From Nereocystis luetkeana (Eukaryota; Sar; Phaeophyceae; Laminariales; Laminariaceae), in the NCBI GenBank assembly GCA_031213475.1, contig JARUPZ010000025.1:8764592-8828591 (forward strand): DNA of 64,000 nt, written 5' to 3'. Position numbers and translations under genes: made by a program. The notes under the pieces were generated by a model. The model worked only from the letters and a program-made list of their open reading frames with translations, did no database searches and had not been told where the DNA came from. This document shows, one piece after another, positions 41,991 through 52,068 of the stretch (position 1 is its first letter; the number at the start of each line of letters is the position of its first letter).

Positions 41991-43260
41991 ATAGGTGATC
42001 TAATTATCTGCAAGATCTGGATCATGAGGTGGAGATCTGTTCTGCCCCAAAGATATATTTATAGATCACGAGATGGGGTTCTACCTCCACCGAGATATCT
42101 AAATCATGATATGTGGATCTGGCCATCCGCGAAATATCTTGATCATGATATGGGAATCTATCTGTTCTTCCCCAAGATATCTACATCAAAGTACTAACTA
42201 TTAGTGTTAATTTTTTGAAGGGCTCTGAGGACTGTTTTTTTTTGTCGAAAACCCGCGATTTACTCGGCTGGACTGTCAAAAACACCGGTAGACTCGTCAG
42301 GATGCTCCTCTTAGTTTTCCGAGAGCTTTCTTGATAGCAGTTTTCCGTTTCTCCACAGTCGCAATGGGGATGTTCGTCCATATTGGCAGTTCTGAGGACA
42401 TCATGATTTCTCACCAAAATTATTCAAAGACCCACGATTAATGGCCCCAGTTCTGGCAAAAAAAACATATATATATATTTGTTTTTTTGACCGTCCAGAG
42501 AGAACTGATTGGCAGCTTCAAAAATCAAACTAGGACTCTGGAGAAACGCAAAACTGTTCCAGGAAATCTCTCGGAAAACTCCGGGGAGCATTCTGAGGAG
42601 TCTACCGGTATTTTTGACTGTCCCGCCGATTAAAACGCGTGTGTTCGGCCTAAAAACTCAGTTCCTGGAGCCCAGAAATAATTCCCATAGTAGAATAGCC
42701 AAGAGGGGAACCTATTCAGCCCGAAAAATCAAGATCATGAGATGGGAATCTATCTGTTCTGCTCCGAAGTACCAAGATCGTGAGATGGGGGTCTGTTCTT
42801 CGCCGGAAGGTCTAGGTGATGACATGGGACCTGTTCAAATCATAAATGTCTAGATGATGATGTGGAACCTGTTCAGTCCCGAAAGATCTAGCTGGTGACA
42901 TGGGGATCTGTCTGCTCTGCTGCGAAATGTCGAGACAATAAGAAGCAGATTTCCTCTTGCCCCGAAATAGTTAGATCATGAGACGGGGATCTATCTGTCC
43001 CGCTCCGGAATATCTAGATCATGCGATGGGGATATATCTGCTCTGCTTCGAAATATCTAGATCATGAGATGGAGATGGCGACCTATCTGCTCTGCTTCGA
43101 AATATCTAGATGATGGGATGGGGATGAAGATACCTGTTCTGCTCCGGAATATCTAGATCGTGAGATTGGGGTGAGATGGGGGTCTATCTGTTCTGCTCCG
43201 GAATATCTAGATCATGGGACGGAGATCTATCTGCTCTGCTTCGAAATATCTTGGAGAATA
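41990..43260. repeat. About 45-bp minisatellite, ATATCTAGATCATGAGATGG
   Basis: Units ATATCTAGATCATGAGATGG + GGATCTATCTGTTCTGCTCCG recur about a dozen times at 42715-43260 and more loosely at 42000-42190. Between them (42190-42710) are two diverged inverted copies of a segment with CTCGGAAAACT and ACACCGGTAGACTCGTCAGG. All lie in the 3.5-kb ankyrin intron. Confidence 0.8.
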
Positions 43261-43379
43261 ATGTGGGGGCCTATCTGAGCTATCTGTTCTGCCCGATGTG
43301 CAAGTAGCAATCGGATAGACGCCCTCCCACCGGTCTATCCCTCAAGAAACAAAAACGTTTGACGTCGCCATGATTCACC

Positions 43380-43476
43380 TTAACCCATTTAGAACCGCAG
43401 TCCCGTTTTGGGTACAAACTACTTGAAAAATGAGTGGTTTGTCCCCAAAACGGGACTGCGGTTCTAAAGGGGCTAA
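43380..43476. mobile_element. Family B MITE
   Basis: TTAACCCATTTAGAACCGCA to ACTGCGGTTCTAAAGGGGCT; long near-perfect stem. Confidence 0.85.
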
Positions 43477-44235
43477 AAGGGTCAAATATGTGTGAGGCGT
43501 GGGCTACATGAGAGCAGTTAAGAATCTCCCATTCTGGCTGAGGCTGGCGGCTTGTTGTGATATGTCAACGCTGAACGCAGGGTTTAAAGGCTACCTATTA
43601 ATAGTATTGTATACTCATAGGTATAATTTAGAGTGGCGTGCTTGTTTAGCACAAATAAATGCTTGCCTGGTGTTACATACCTGGTACCAGGTAACATACC
43701 AGGTAGCTGTAAATTCTAAAAAATTGTGAAAATCAGCCTATGAGATTCTTAAACTACCAGAAAATTTGTCAACACCTGACGCGTGCTGCTGTAGCTTGCC
43801 TAAATCTTCTGAAGCATCTCACTTGCCACGACTTGAGGAGCTCCATACCCCACCCCAAAAATGGATCCGAGAACAAGGATGTGCAGTTCATGCACCCCAT
43901 CAACGGTCCCATAGCCCACGAGCACGGTGTTAACGAAGAATTCGGTCGGAACGAATTCGGTTGCGTTTCTTTCGGTCTGTCTCCTCTCAGTCTTGGAAAA
44001 AAAAAAAAAAACCCTGACCGATGGAACCTTCGTAACAGTCACCCCAACCCAATGGATACTTAGCAAAAAAAGGCGACCAAAATGCCACTTCTAATCTAAT
44101 TGTTCTTGGGGCTAGGTTAACCCGCAGGAAGGTCCCATGGGTTGAGGGTGGGGGGACGTTTTTATAAAGGACACAGACCACACGAGACCCAACCAAGTCG
44201 GTCCCAACCAAATTCTTCGCAGACTCCCCAATAAT
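43477..44235. other. No exon seen; family D-like stretch
   Basis: GAGGAGCTCCATACCCCACC and CCATAGCCCACGAGCACGG near 43838-43925 resemble the family D interior (compare 48860-48950). Joined TACCTGGTACCAGGTA plus TACCAGGTA lie at 43678-43706. Confidence 0.5.
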
Positions 44236-44345
44236 ATCACGGGGGGACCATATTAAATAGAACCTACGGTACAAACGAAAACCTATATAGTTCGCTATTT
44301 TTACTAACAATAGTCGGTCCTATTTACTGTAGGTCCCCCGTGATA
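44236..44345. mobile_element. Family A MITE, empty-site reference
   Basis: ATATCACGGGGGGACCATAT to TGTAGGTCCCCCGTGATAG. Its uninterrupted AAAACCTATATAGTTCGC is the empty counterpart of the scarred copies at 21849 and 27887. Confidence 0.9.
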
Positions 44346-44439
44346 GTAGTGTTAAGCGAAATCCTAACCATGTGATTCCGACTCAAATTGGGGAGACCCG
44401 TCCGTCGGAATGATTTTTTGGTCAAACCATGCTACTGAT

Positions 44440-44787
44440 CCCTCTATAGTGCCGGTATGTATGCGCCAGCCAACAATACCGGCACTATATGTAGCGGCAG
44501 CCGGCACTATATGTAGCGGCAAACGACCCTATATGTAGCGGAAACCGGCACTATAAGTAGCGGTAACCGGCACTATATGTAGCGGTAACCGGCACTGTAT
44601 GTAGCGACAACCGGCACTATATGTAGCGGTAACCGGCACTATTAATAGCACACTACCGCACTGGTTAATTAGTCATATATGTGCCAAGCGAGTACACCGG
44701 CACTATAGCGGGCAATCGGCACTATAGAGGGACCACTACCACAGCTTTACCCCTGTCGTACCATTGTTCTCGCCCCTCCATAGTGCC
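44440..44787. mobile_element. Family F element with 22-bp internal array
   Basis: Opens CCCTCTATAGTGCCGGTATG; inside, ACCGGCACTATATGTAGCGG repeats about seven times; TGTGCCAAGCGAGTACACC follows; it ends CGGCACTATAGAGGGACC near 44735, the inverted form of the start. A further CCTCCATAGTGCCGGT lies at about 44774. Confidence 0.85.
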
Positions 44788-45040
44788 GGTTGGCATAAAA
44801 TACCGTCACGTACGGGAACATCGATGCCCAAGGTTGAACGGCGAAAGTGCAGCACAGCAGTCAGCAACGATTCAACGGCTCTTAGGCTCGCACTTTCAAC
44901 CTTTCTCAGAACAAATTAACCCTCATAAATATGTTTTCAAGGGTTGTTGCAAACATAGATAGATGTCGATCGAGTTGACGGCCTGCCACAAAACGCTACT
45001 GGTGCTCCTTTTATTTACCGCGATGGCAGTAGCCCCTCAC

Positions 45041-45132
45041 CTGCAGATCTCTGCCTCGTGCCACGGACAACCCTGCTCCCTTGCCCACTTGAGGACGTCC
45101 AAATGCCCCCCCTCCGCCGCCATCCGTGTCAC
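45041..45132 (-). CDS. Ankyrin-repeat gene, upstream ankyrin exon
   Basis: Acceptor CCCTTAG just above 45132; donor CTGCAG|GTGAGG at 45040. The 92-bp exon codes V-T-R-MAAEGGHLDVLKW, then AREQGCPWHEAEIC, and ends in phase 2. The next exon (41529) supplies the third base. The intron between them is 3.5 kb and holds families A, B and F, D-like sequence and a large minisatellite. One family member alone would be weak evidence, but the exact phase and consensus across the junction are convincing. Confidence 0.75.
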
Positions 45133-45149
45133 CTAAGGGAGTTCCAGCG

Positions 45150-45645
45150 TATCGCGGGGCGGGATTGGGGGGGGGGGGGAGTTGAAATCACCACCAAGAA
45201 GTGCGGTTGGCGAGTCAGCCTTTGTCTATGATGATGGGAAAAAAACACGTTCTGGTGTGGCTGGCGCCACCGCGGCTAATTTCGCAGTTGAACGTCGCTT
45301 GGGGTAAGTTCCACTGTAGACATTATAACGCCGACACCAACAGTATAATGCCGACACCATGAACACCACATCAGCACCAGCACCAGCACCAGCACCAACA
45401 TCAGCAGCAGCAACAACAACAACGCCGACGGTAGCACCAGCACCAAAGCCAACACCCCCCCTCACACCGCCGCCATCACCACACCGCCGCCATTACCACC
45501 ACCATCACCACGGTCACCACCTCCATCACCACCATCACCAACACCAACAACGCCAACACCGACAATGCCAACACCACAACCCTAACCCCAGCACAGCAAC
45601 TATATCCCTATCCGTAACCCCCTGGAATGAGGTGAGATAGCGTAG
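45150..45645. repeat. (ACC/CAG/ACA)n microsatellite in an ankyrin intron
   Basis: CACCAGCACCAGCACC and ACCACCATCACC words at 45350-45600; frames here are repeat-derived. A GGGG run lies at 45168-45178. Confidence 0.75.
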
Positions 45646-46300
45646 TTGAGAAAGTATGCAAGGGGGAAACCAAGAAGAGGTGATGTTCGCCGGGAAGTTT
45701 GGGAAGTACAAGGCAGAAGTAGAAGAAAGGATAAAAAGAAGGGAAAGGCTAGCGCTACGAAACAAGGTGGAATCGGAAAAAAACACTTAGAGGTATACGG
45801 GGGATCGAGGGAAGGAATAGGAATGAAGACGTATCTGCACGGCCCAATGGAATTCGCGAAAACGCTGAAGCTGCGCTTTCGTGTAGGTGGCATGGACCTG
45901 CCAGAAAGAAGAAAGAGGTATACCAGTAGCCGGGAGGAGGAAGAAATAGATGCACAGATTTGCCCGTGTGGCAAAGCAATAGAGCGTAGAACTCACATAG
46001 TAGTAGAATGTGAAATATGCAAGGAGGAACGGGATGTGTTAGAAGGGGAGATGAGGAAAATAGACGAATATCACATGGAGGAGTTTGACACACTAGATAG
46101 CAGCGAGAAAACGATCGCTATCCTAGGAGATAGATGGTGGCCACAGGCGGCCAAACAGGAAGGGGATACGACTAGCAAAAAGTTTCTATGTAAGATATGG
46201 AAACGACGTAATGAGCGCCCAATTGTTGGAGGTGTCTCTATTAGGAGTAGGAACGGGATGCGTGGTCAATGGTCAAATGACTAAGGCAAGCAACAAATGA
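45646..46300 (+). pseudogene. LINE (second type) ORF2 C-terminal fragment
   Basis: A 212-codon frame with MKTYLHGPMEFAKTLKLRFR, G-G-M-D-L-P-E-R-R-K-R-Y-T-S-S-R-E-E-E, then a zinc-knuckle-like CPCGKAIERRTHIVVEC, and AILGDRWWPQAAKQEGD, LCKIWKRRNERP. A C-x-C...H...C cluster after the reverse-transcriptase domain is typical of several LINE clades. Near the end the frame slips: the neighbouring frame reads CVVNGQMTKASNK to a TGA at 46298-46300, which is probably the original terminus. The reverse transcriptase itself is absent (5' truncation). It lies opposite to the ankyrin gene, inside its presumed first intron, and is followed by a C run of about 20. Confidence 0.65.
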
Positions 46301-46560
46301 GTGCCCCCCCCCCCCCCCCCCCTCCCCATCCCCATCCCCACTAACAAACATCGCGCGGTATGAACTACGACATATAACCTAACCCCCCCCCCCCCTCCCC
46401 CGCGACATCACCACCCCCAACCCCACCCCTCTCCAACTACGGCCATACATGACATGAGTACACACCCCTTCCCTGTCCTCCCCTTCGCTGCCCTCCCCTC
46501 CCCTCCTCTCTCCTCTCCCCCTCCCCCCCCCTTCCCTCCACTAGCAAACCTTGTGCGGCG
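46301..46560. repeat. C-rich tracts with a small family C fragment
   Basis: C runs at 46304-46322 and 46384-46395; CTACGGCCATACATGACATG (about 46436-46456) is a worn family C end, again beside C tracts. Confidence 0.65.
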
Positions 46561-46599
46561 TTAAGGTTCTCCACCTCGCACAAATGGTCTAACTCGACC

Positions 46600-46961
46600 G
46601 CTAGCCGTGGTAACCGGCAAAAACGAACGAACCTCGCGTGCGATGAACTGCGCAGTCCACGATCTCCCGTACGTATCAGCAGCCGCCCTGAGGCCTCCCA
46701 AGTTTCCTGCCTCGGCAGCGAGGAAAAAAATCCCACCGAGAGGCTCCGAAGCTCTCTCGAACTTTGGTTCGCCCAGCACCCACTCCGTCCTGGCCTGTGT
46801 CAAAGCGGCTTGGCGAATGAGGGTCCGTTTGGGCCGCCTAGCGCCTCCCAGCCACGCGGAAAGCCAGCTTTTGTTAACTCCAGCGATGAACAGAAAGTCG
46901 CCGGGGTGGCAGAAGGAAATAATGACCGAGATGACGTCTGTGTGGGTTTCCAGAGGAGTTT
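46600..46961 (-). CDS. Probable N-terminal exon of the ankyrin gene (F-box-like)
   Basis: On the minus strand, CCCCTCCCCAG marks a 3' splice site at 46962 after almost 400 bases of pyrimidines. The frame reads T-P-L-E-T-H-T-D-V, then ISVIISFCHPGDFLFIAGV, N-K-S-W-L-S-A-W, later FFLAAEAGNLGGLRAA and AQFIAREVRSFLPV. A short helical head of this kind before CPW-type ankyrin repeats is known from algal ankyrin proteins; an F-box-like role is inference. The downstream donor is uncertain: GCGAG|GTTCGT near 46640 or a site further on, in the stretch shared with family C (46545-46640). Linkage to the 45132 exon is by order, strand and family only. Confidence 0.55.
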
Positions 46962-46964
46962 CTG

Positions 46965-47375
46965 GGGAGGGGATGGGGTGGGACGGAGTAAGGGAGGGAC
47001 GGAGGGAGGGAGGGAGGGAGAGGGAGGGGGGAGGGCAGGGAGAGGGAGGGAGGGAGGGAGGGAGGGAAGGAGGGAGGGACGGAGGGAGGGAAGGAGGGGA
47101 GGAGGCGGGAGGGAGGGACGGAGGGAGGGACGGAGGGAGGGAGGGAGGGAAGGGAGGAGGCGGGAGGTAGGGGGGGAGGGAGGGAGGGAGGGATACAGGG
47201 AAGGAGGGAGGGGGGGAGGGAGGGGGGGAGGGAGGGAGGGGCAGGGGAAGGGAGAGACAGAGGGAGGGACGGAGGGAGGGAGAGGCAGAGGGAGGGACGG
47301 AGGGAGGGAGGGAGGGAGGGATGGGGGGTGCGAGGGAGGGAAGGAGGGAGGGAGGGGGGGGGGGCAAGGAGACGA
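46965..47375. repeat. GGGAGGGA minisatellite, about 400 bp
   Basis: Near-pure purine on the plus strand with GGAGGGAC and GGCGGGA variants. On the minus strand it forms a pyrimidine tract ending at the 46962 splice site. Pro/Ser frames are artefacts. Confidence 0.95.
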
Positions 47376-48205
47376 CTTAAGTAAGTGCACATCTTTATTA
47401 TTTCTCATCCGAACGTCAGCATGGACTTCAAAAGTCGATCACTCATAGACAGCTACTCGCACGGAACGGAGGGGGAAGGGAGGGAGGGAGGGAGGGAGGG
47501 AGGTCTCGTAAGTAAGCGCACATCCGTATTGCTTGTCATCCGAGCCCGCCGGCGCACTATCGACCCAAGACGTCCGTCGCTCAAAAAAGGTACGGAAAAC
47601 CAAAGCTCCTTTCATTGCTTACTTCCGGGTTGACATCGGCATGTTCTTATACCAAATTTCGCCTACACGCACCACACTCTAGAGAGGTACACGTCACATG
47701 GTCACCCACCACGAGATACAGAAAACTATGCATCGTGAATAAATTTAGTCTTACATCCTTTCTGATTTGTTTTACGCGATCTATTTTATTTTATTATTAT
47801 GCTTCACGCCTCCCTCTATTTCGCCCAGTCCTGCCCGTTATTCTTTCTCGAAAAAATTTCCAAACTATGCTATAATACGCACTTTAATAATCCTAAAAAC
47901 AATTATCGTACACTGTGCTTTAAAAAACAAACAAAAACAATCTGAATGCTCTGCCAGCTTAACGGACACCAGAAGACATAAAACGGTATGATAAGACCGT
48001 GGCGTAAGGCGCACAATAAAACCGAGCCCAAAAAGGTTAAAAAAAAAAAACGAAAACAAAAACGAAAACGGTACGCACCCGAATGCAAGCCCATCGTTTC
48101 CCAGTCGAAGCAAATTCGCGGGGTCTTCAAGCCTGCCCAAGGGGAGTAGAGGGACCAGGGTCACACGGTGGAGTGGTTCTCAAAAAAAATATCGAGAAGG
48201 TGGTG
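47376..48205. other. No gene seen; short duplication
   Basis: AAGTAAGTGCACATCTTTAT (about 47380) and GTAAGTAAGCGCACATCCGT (about 47509) begin two diverged copies of about 80 bp, each after a GGGAGGGA array. The rest to 48205 is AT-rich and featureless. Confidence 0.5.
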
Positions 48206-48638
48206 GTGTTGCTATCGTTAATGCGGGTGGGGTGGGGGTAAGGGGATAGTAGGCAGGGGTAGAAATGGGTAGGGGGGGGTAGGGGGGGGGGGGTAAGGAG
48301 GGGTAGGAATGGGGGGTGGGGGGTAGGAGGGGGTTCGGGAGGGGTATACCGAGGGGTAGGGAGGCGTATAGGTGGGGGGTAGGGATGGTTAGGGAGAGGT
48401 ATAGGGTAGGGATAAGGGGGGGGTATAGGGAGGGATAGGGAGGGATAGGGGGGCGTAGGAGAGGCTAGGGAGGGGTAGGGAGGGGCAGGGGGGGCTAGGG
48501 AGGGGTAGGAGAGGGGAGTATTAGGGAAGGATAGGGAAGGGTATATAGGGGAGGGGAAGGGGGGGGTAGGAGGGGGTATAGGGAAGGGTAGAGAGGGGTA
48601 GGTAGAGGAAGGGGGGAGCAAGGGGGGGGGGGGGTATA
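48206..48638. repeat. GGGTAGGGA-type G-rich tract before family C
   Basis: Irregular AGGGAGGGGTAGG units over 430 bases, leading directly into the family C start at 48640. Confidence 0.9.
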
Positions 48639-48639
48639 T

Positions 48640-49400
48640 TCGATAGGAGAGATGTACTCGATCTCATGCATGGCCGCAGTCATATGACCATAGACCCTCG
48701 CATCCCTACAATGCCGGGACGGAGCATGTCGGGTTTTCACCGACCAGGCAGACATTGCTTGCACCAAGGGCGAAGCACCGTGAGGTGGGGAGCGAGTCGC
48801 ATGAAGGGTGAGCTGCATCGATGCGTTCTACGATAGAGGTTCAACCTAAACTTTCTGAGGCTCCTCACATAAGGAGCTCCATACCTCACCCGAAAACTGA
48901 CTTCAGCAAATATCACATTGCATCCCGATAAATGACCCCATGGCCCAAGCATACTGAAACGTCATTTTTCGGGTGAAGATTGGCATTCCGACGATTTTGG
49001 GTTAAGGAACCCCGTCATTCATAAAACAGTTTAGCGGAAATATGCCAACTCTATCGTAGAACGCGTCCATCCTACTTTGAGCCGCTTGTGAGGCGGACTT
49101 GCATATGGATGACAGTTTCAATGAGTTAATTTAATTTCCGGTGTAGGCACTTCCAGAGACAGCAATGGGAGTACTGTGTAACTGCCTCTTGGATGCCTTA
49201 CCTAGAACACTGCGTGATACGATCAATTCCCTTGTGCGGAGTAAAGGTCATTTACCTCGCACAAATGATCTACCTCGACAACCAGCTGTGGGCGACCGCC
49301 AAAAAAAAAAACGGTACCCTGGTTGTCTAGCTCACGTAGTGAGCGGCATGTTCTACAGTGTCGTTTCCAACCGACGCCAACCCAACCTATATAAAATAGG
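48640..49400 (+). mobile_element. Family C element, longest copy, split by family D
   Basis: Runs from TATATTCGATAGGAGAGATG through AAGGGTGAGCTGCATC, then (after the insertion) CATCCTACTTTGAGCCGC, GGTGTAGGCACTTCCAGAG, CTCGCACAAATGATCTACC, CGGTACCCTGGTTGTC, to AACCTATATAAAATAGG and another G tract. This is the reference long form and carries no scar at 49388-49400. Confidence 0.85.
48820..49067. mobile_element. Family D element with CATC target duplication
   Basis: The ends GATGCGTTCTACGATAGAG and (inverted) GACGCGTTCTACGATAGAG are terminal inverted repeats. CATC stands on both sides (48816-48819, 49068-49071), while uninterrupted family C copies have a single CATC. So a 4-bp duplication is visible. 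Confidence 0.8.
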
Positions 49401-49745
49401 GGGGGGGGAGGGGTATAGGCAGGGGTACAAGGGGGGGTAGGGAGGGGCAAGGTGGGGGTAGGGGAGGGGTAGGGATGGGTAGGGATGGATAGGGAGGGGT
49501 TTAGGGGGGGTAGGGAGGGGTATAGGGAGGGGTAGCGGGGGGCAATGTGGGGGTAGGACTGGATAGGCAGGAGTAGAGGGGATAGCGAAGGGTACGACGG
49601 GGGTAGGGGGGGGCAGGGAGGGGTATAAGGGGGTAGGGGGGGGATAGGGAGGGGTATAAGGGGGTACGGATGGGTCGAGGTGGGTAGGGAGGGGTTGGGA
49701 GGGGTATAGGGTGGGTACAGGGAGGGCATGGGGAGGTAGGTGTGT
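49400..49745. repeat. GGGTAGGG-type G-rich tract after family C
   Basis: Same style as 48206-48638, so the longest family C copy is framed by G-rich minisatellite on both sides. Confidence 0.9.
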
Positions 49746-51059
49746 GGGAGGAGCCATGCCATGCCATGCCACTACAGTGCGGTAGGGGCGGTACTTCGGG
49801 TCCAACATATCCTGGCCGTCGCGGGTCCCACCTCAAGCGAGAACGTGCCGAACATATTTTGCAATCCCACTAGTCTGGCATCGCCATTTGCAATCCCATC
49901 AGTTTGTGATATGCTTGGCCATCGGAGTTGGTCGTTGGATTGGGTGGCGTGCACGCGTTTTCTCAGCCCCGAGTGTCGGATGAGGTGTAGAGTTCCTACC
50001 GTCAGAGGCTTCGGAAACATTGGATGCACACAAGCCCCTACCGTGTAACGCCTCCGCTTTACTGCTCTATCCTTTCCTGTGGAGCATAGGGCTGAGTTCG
50101 TTGGACCTCGCAGCTACGGTTACTAGTAGGTATTATATGGGGTTGGCGGAGTACGTCACGAATCAGTTGAGTCTATAAGTCAACAACAAACATTTGTTTT
50201 TAGCCTGAATTATTATTATTTCTCTTGCCATCCGACAATATGCGGCATGATCTCCAACATTGATCACTCATAACTTTCCGGAAAGAAGAAAACCTCGGAA
50301 ACAAAAGGAAACCCATGCACCAAGTCTACCTCCCTTCTGTACCAATTTTCGGCTTGTCTACTCCATTCGCTGTCCTTGCTGAATTATTGTTTTCCTTAAA
50401 TACGTATCGGCCTGTCTAAAGAAAACGTATCGAGCCGCGAAGGCACCAGCTACATACACAGAGTAGAAAGAGGAGATGGTAGATACAAAGCCACAGAAAA
50501 CCCGAAGACTCGTATACCATACTATTATAGCTACGAGTAAGGCATGCGTTGGCCGGACTTCGAAGCGAGTTGTTAGATGGCTGACGAAGCGAGCCAGTTA
50601 TATCGTCCCCTAAACAAAACTCATTCGTTTCCGCGGGATTTCCTTGAAGCTTTAGGCGTTCGTATGGGTCGTCAACGTTGAAGCTCATGCGACACATTGT
50701 TGTCGGATGGCCACAAGTACTTCGCATAATATTAGTGTAATACCTGGTATTACATGACTCACAGCAATCACAGGTCGAACTCATCTATTGATAAATTTCA
50801 CTCCTACTTTTGTACGTACCAGGTATACTATTGACTTTCACGAATAGTCCACATGTATTTGAAAGAACACAACCAGTTCGAGCCACAGGCGCGCCAGACA
50901 GACTCAGAGACAAAAGAAAACCACGAAAATACCGCGCGCAACCCAGTGGCTGTAATACCAAACCAACTGATAATTATTCGGCGACTTACAGTCGTCCAAC
51001 TCACAGCCCTCGATACCTAAGCAACTATCTACTAGTCGGCGACTTACAGTCGGCCAACT
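49746..51059. other. No gene seen
   Basis: CGTTCGTATGGGTCGTCAACG and GCCATCCGACAATATGCGGC phrases recur at several other places (for example 24590, 25380, 31250). TACCTGGTA at about 50743, TACCAGGTA at 50818. Minus-strand frame 50416-50784 is not convincing. Confidence 0.5.
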
Positions 51060-51168
51060 TTACGGGGGGCCATAGTGAATAGGACCAAATATTGTTACTA
51101 AAAGTGGCAAAGCATATAGTTTTTTTTGTGTACCGTAGGTCCTATTTACTATGGCCCCCCGTAATAGT
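51060..51168. mobile_element. Family A MITE
   Basis: TTTACGGGGGGCCATAGTGA to ACTATGGCCCCCCGTAATAG, followed by TAGTAGTGATGAT. Confidence 0.9.
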
Positions 51169-51290
51169 AGTAGTGATGATACGGAGCCTCATCATAGAGG
51201 CCAAAGGCGCACCGCATCATAGAGGACGACGGGTGTGGTACTCTAGTTTTGGAGTAGGAATCAAGCCGCCGAGAAAAGAAAAAAAGGGTG

Positions 51291-51413
51291 CTTCACGGGC
51301 CAGGAAGCTTTAGAATTATCACGGGCCGGGTCGGGTCGGGTCGGCTTATTCTTGCCCGATACAAGCCGACCTGATCCGCGAGGTTTGACCTGGCCCGATA
51401 ACAGTCCCGGAAA
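51291..51413. mobile_element. Family H element
   Basis: GGTGCTTCACGGGCCAGG at the left, CGGGTCGGGTCGGGTCGG in the middle, and TGACCTGGCCCGATAACAG at the right. Confidence 0.5.
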
Positions 51414-51539
51414 AAATGAACCGTCGCAGCAGCTTTTCCATTGGCTGCGCGCATGGGGATGATATACACGTAATGACAACTAGCCAAGCAAATGGTTTAC
51501 CATCGTCGTACTGCTAGACCTTGACTGTAGGTAACACAC

Positions 51540-51744
51540 TAGGGTGATAAAATAGCACACCCCCTCGGACGAGTTGTCAGGCTGGTTTTCTAGACAGTGG
51601 GAAGGGTGCAAACGCCGAGCGACCCGTCTGTCTGTCGAACTATCTCGTTTTGCGATTTCACCACTTTTGTTCTTGGCATCCCTTAAGGCATGTTTTGGAG
51701 AATATTGCCTTTGAACCAGGGTGTGTGTTATGTTATCACCCTAT
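51540..51744. mobile_element. Family I MITE, intact
   Basis: TAGGGTGATAAAATAGCACA at the left is mirrored by GTGTGTTATGTTATCACCCT at the right. TA stands at both edges. The family A MITE at 51742 abuts it. Confidence 0.8.
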
Positions 51745-51851
51745 TACGGGGGACCATAGTTAATAGGACCTATGGTATACATAAAAACCTATATATTTTC
51801 ACCATTTTTATTAACAATATTTGGTCCTATTAAGTATGCCCCCCCGTAATA
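51742..51851. mobile_element. Family A MITE between family I and a triplet array
   Basis: TATTACGGGGGACCATAGTT to TAAGTATGCCCCCCCGTAAT, then TAGTAGTCGTAGTAG. Confidence 0.9.
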
Positions 51852-51918
51852 GTAGTCGTAGTAGTAGTAGTAGTAGTAGTAGATACTACTACTACTACTA
51901 CTACCACTACTACTACTA

Positions 51919-51960
<42 letters not shown>

Positions 51961-51972
51961 TTAATACTACTT

Positions 51973-52024
<52 letters not shown>

Positions 52025-52025
52025 C

Positions 52026-52065
<40 letters not shown>
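51852..52065. repeat. (TAG)n to (ACT)n to (GCT)n microsatellite
   Basis: TAGTAG at 51852-51885 turns into ACTACT, an inverted switch, and ends as GCTGCT near 52040. Confidence 0.95.

Positions 52066-52068
<3 letters not shown>

Noticed and set aside
46800..47408. Several 170-270-codon frames of Pro and Ser
   Set aside because: Translation of the GGGAGGGA minisatellite; only the 46600-46961 part has non-repeat protein character.
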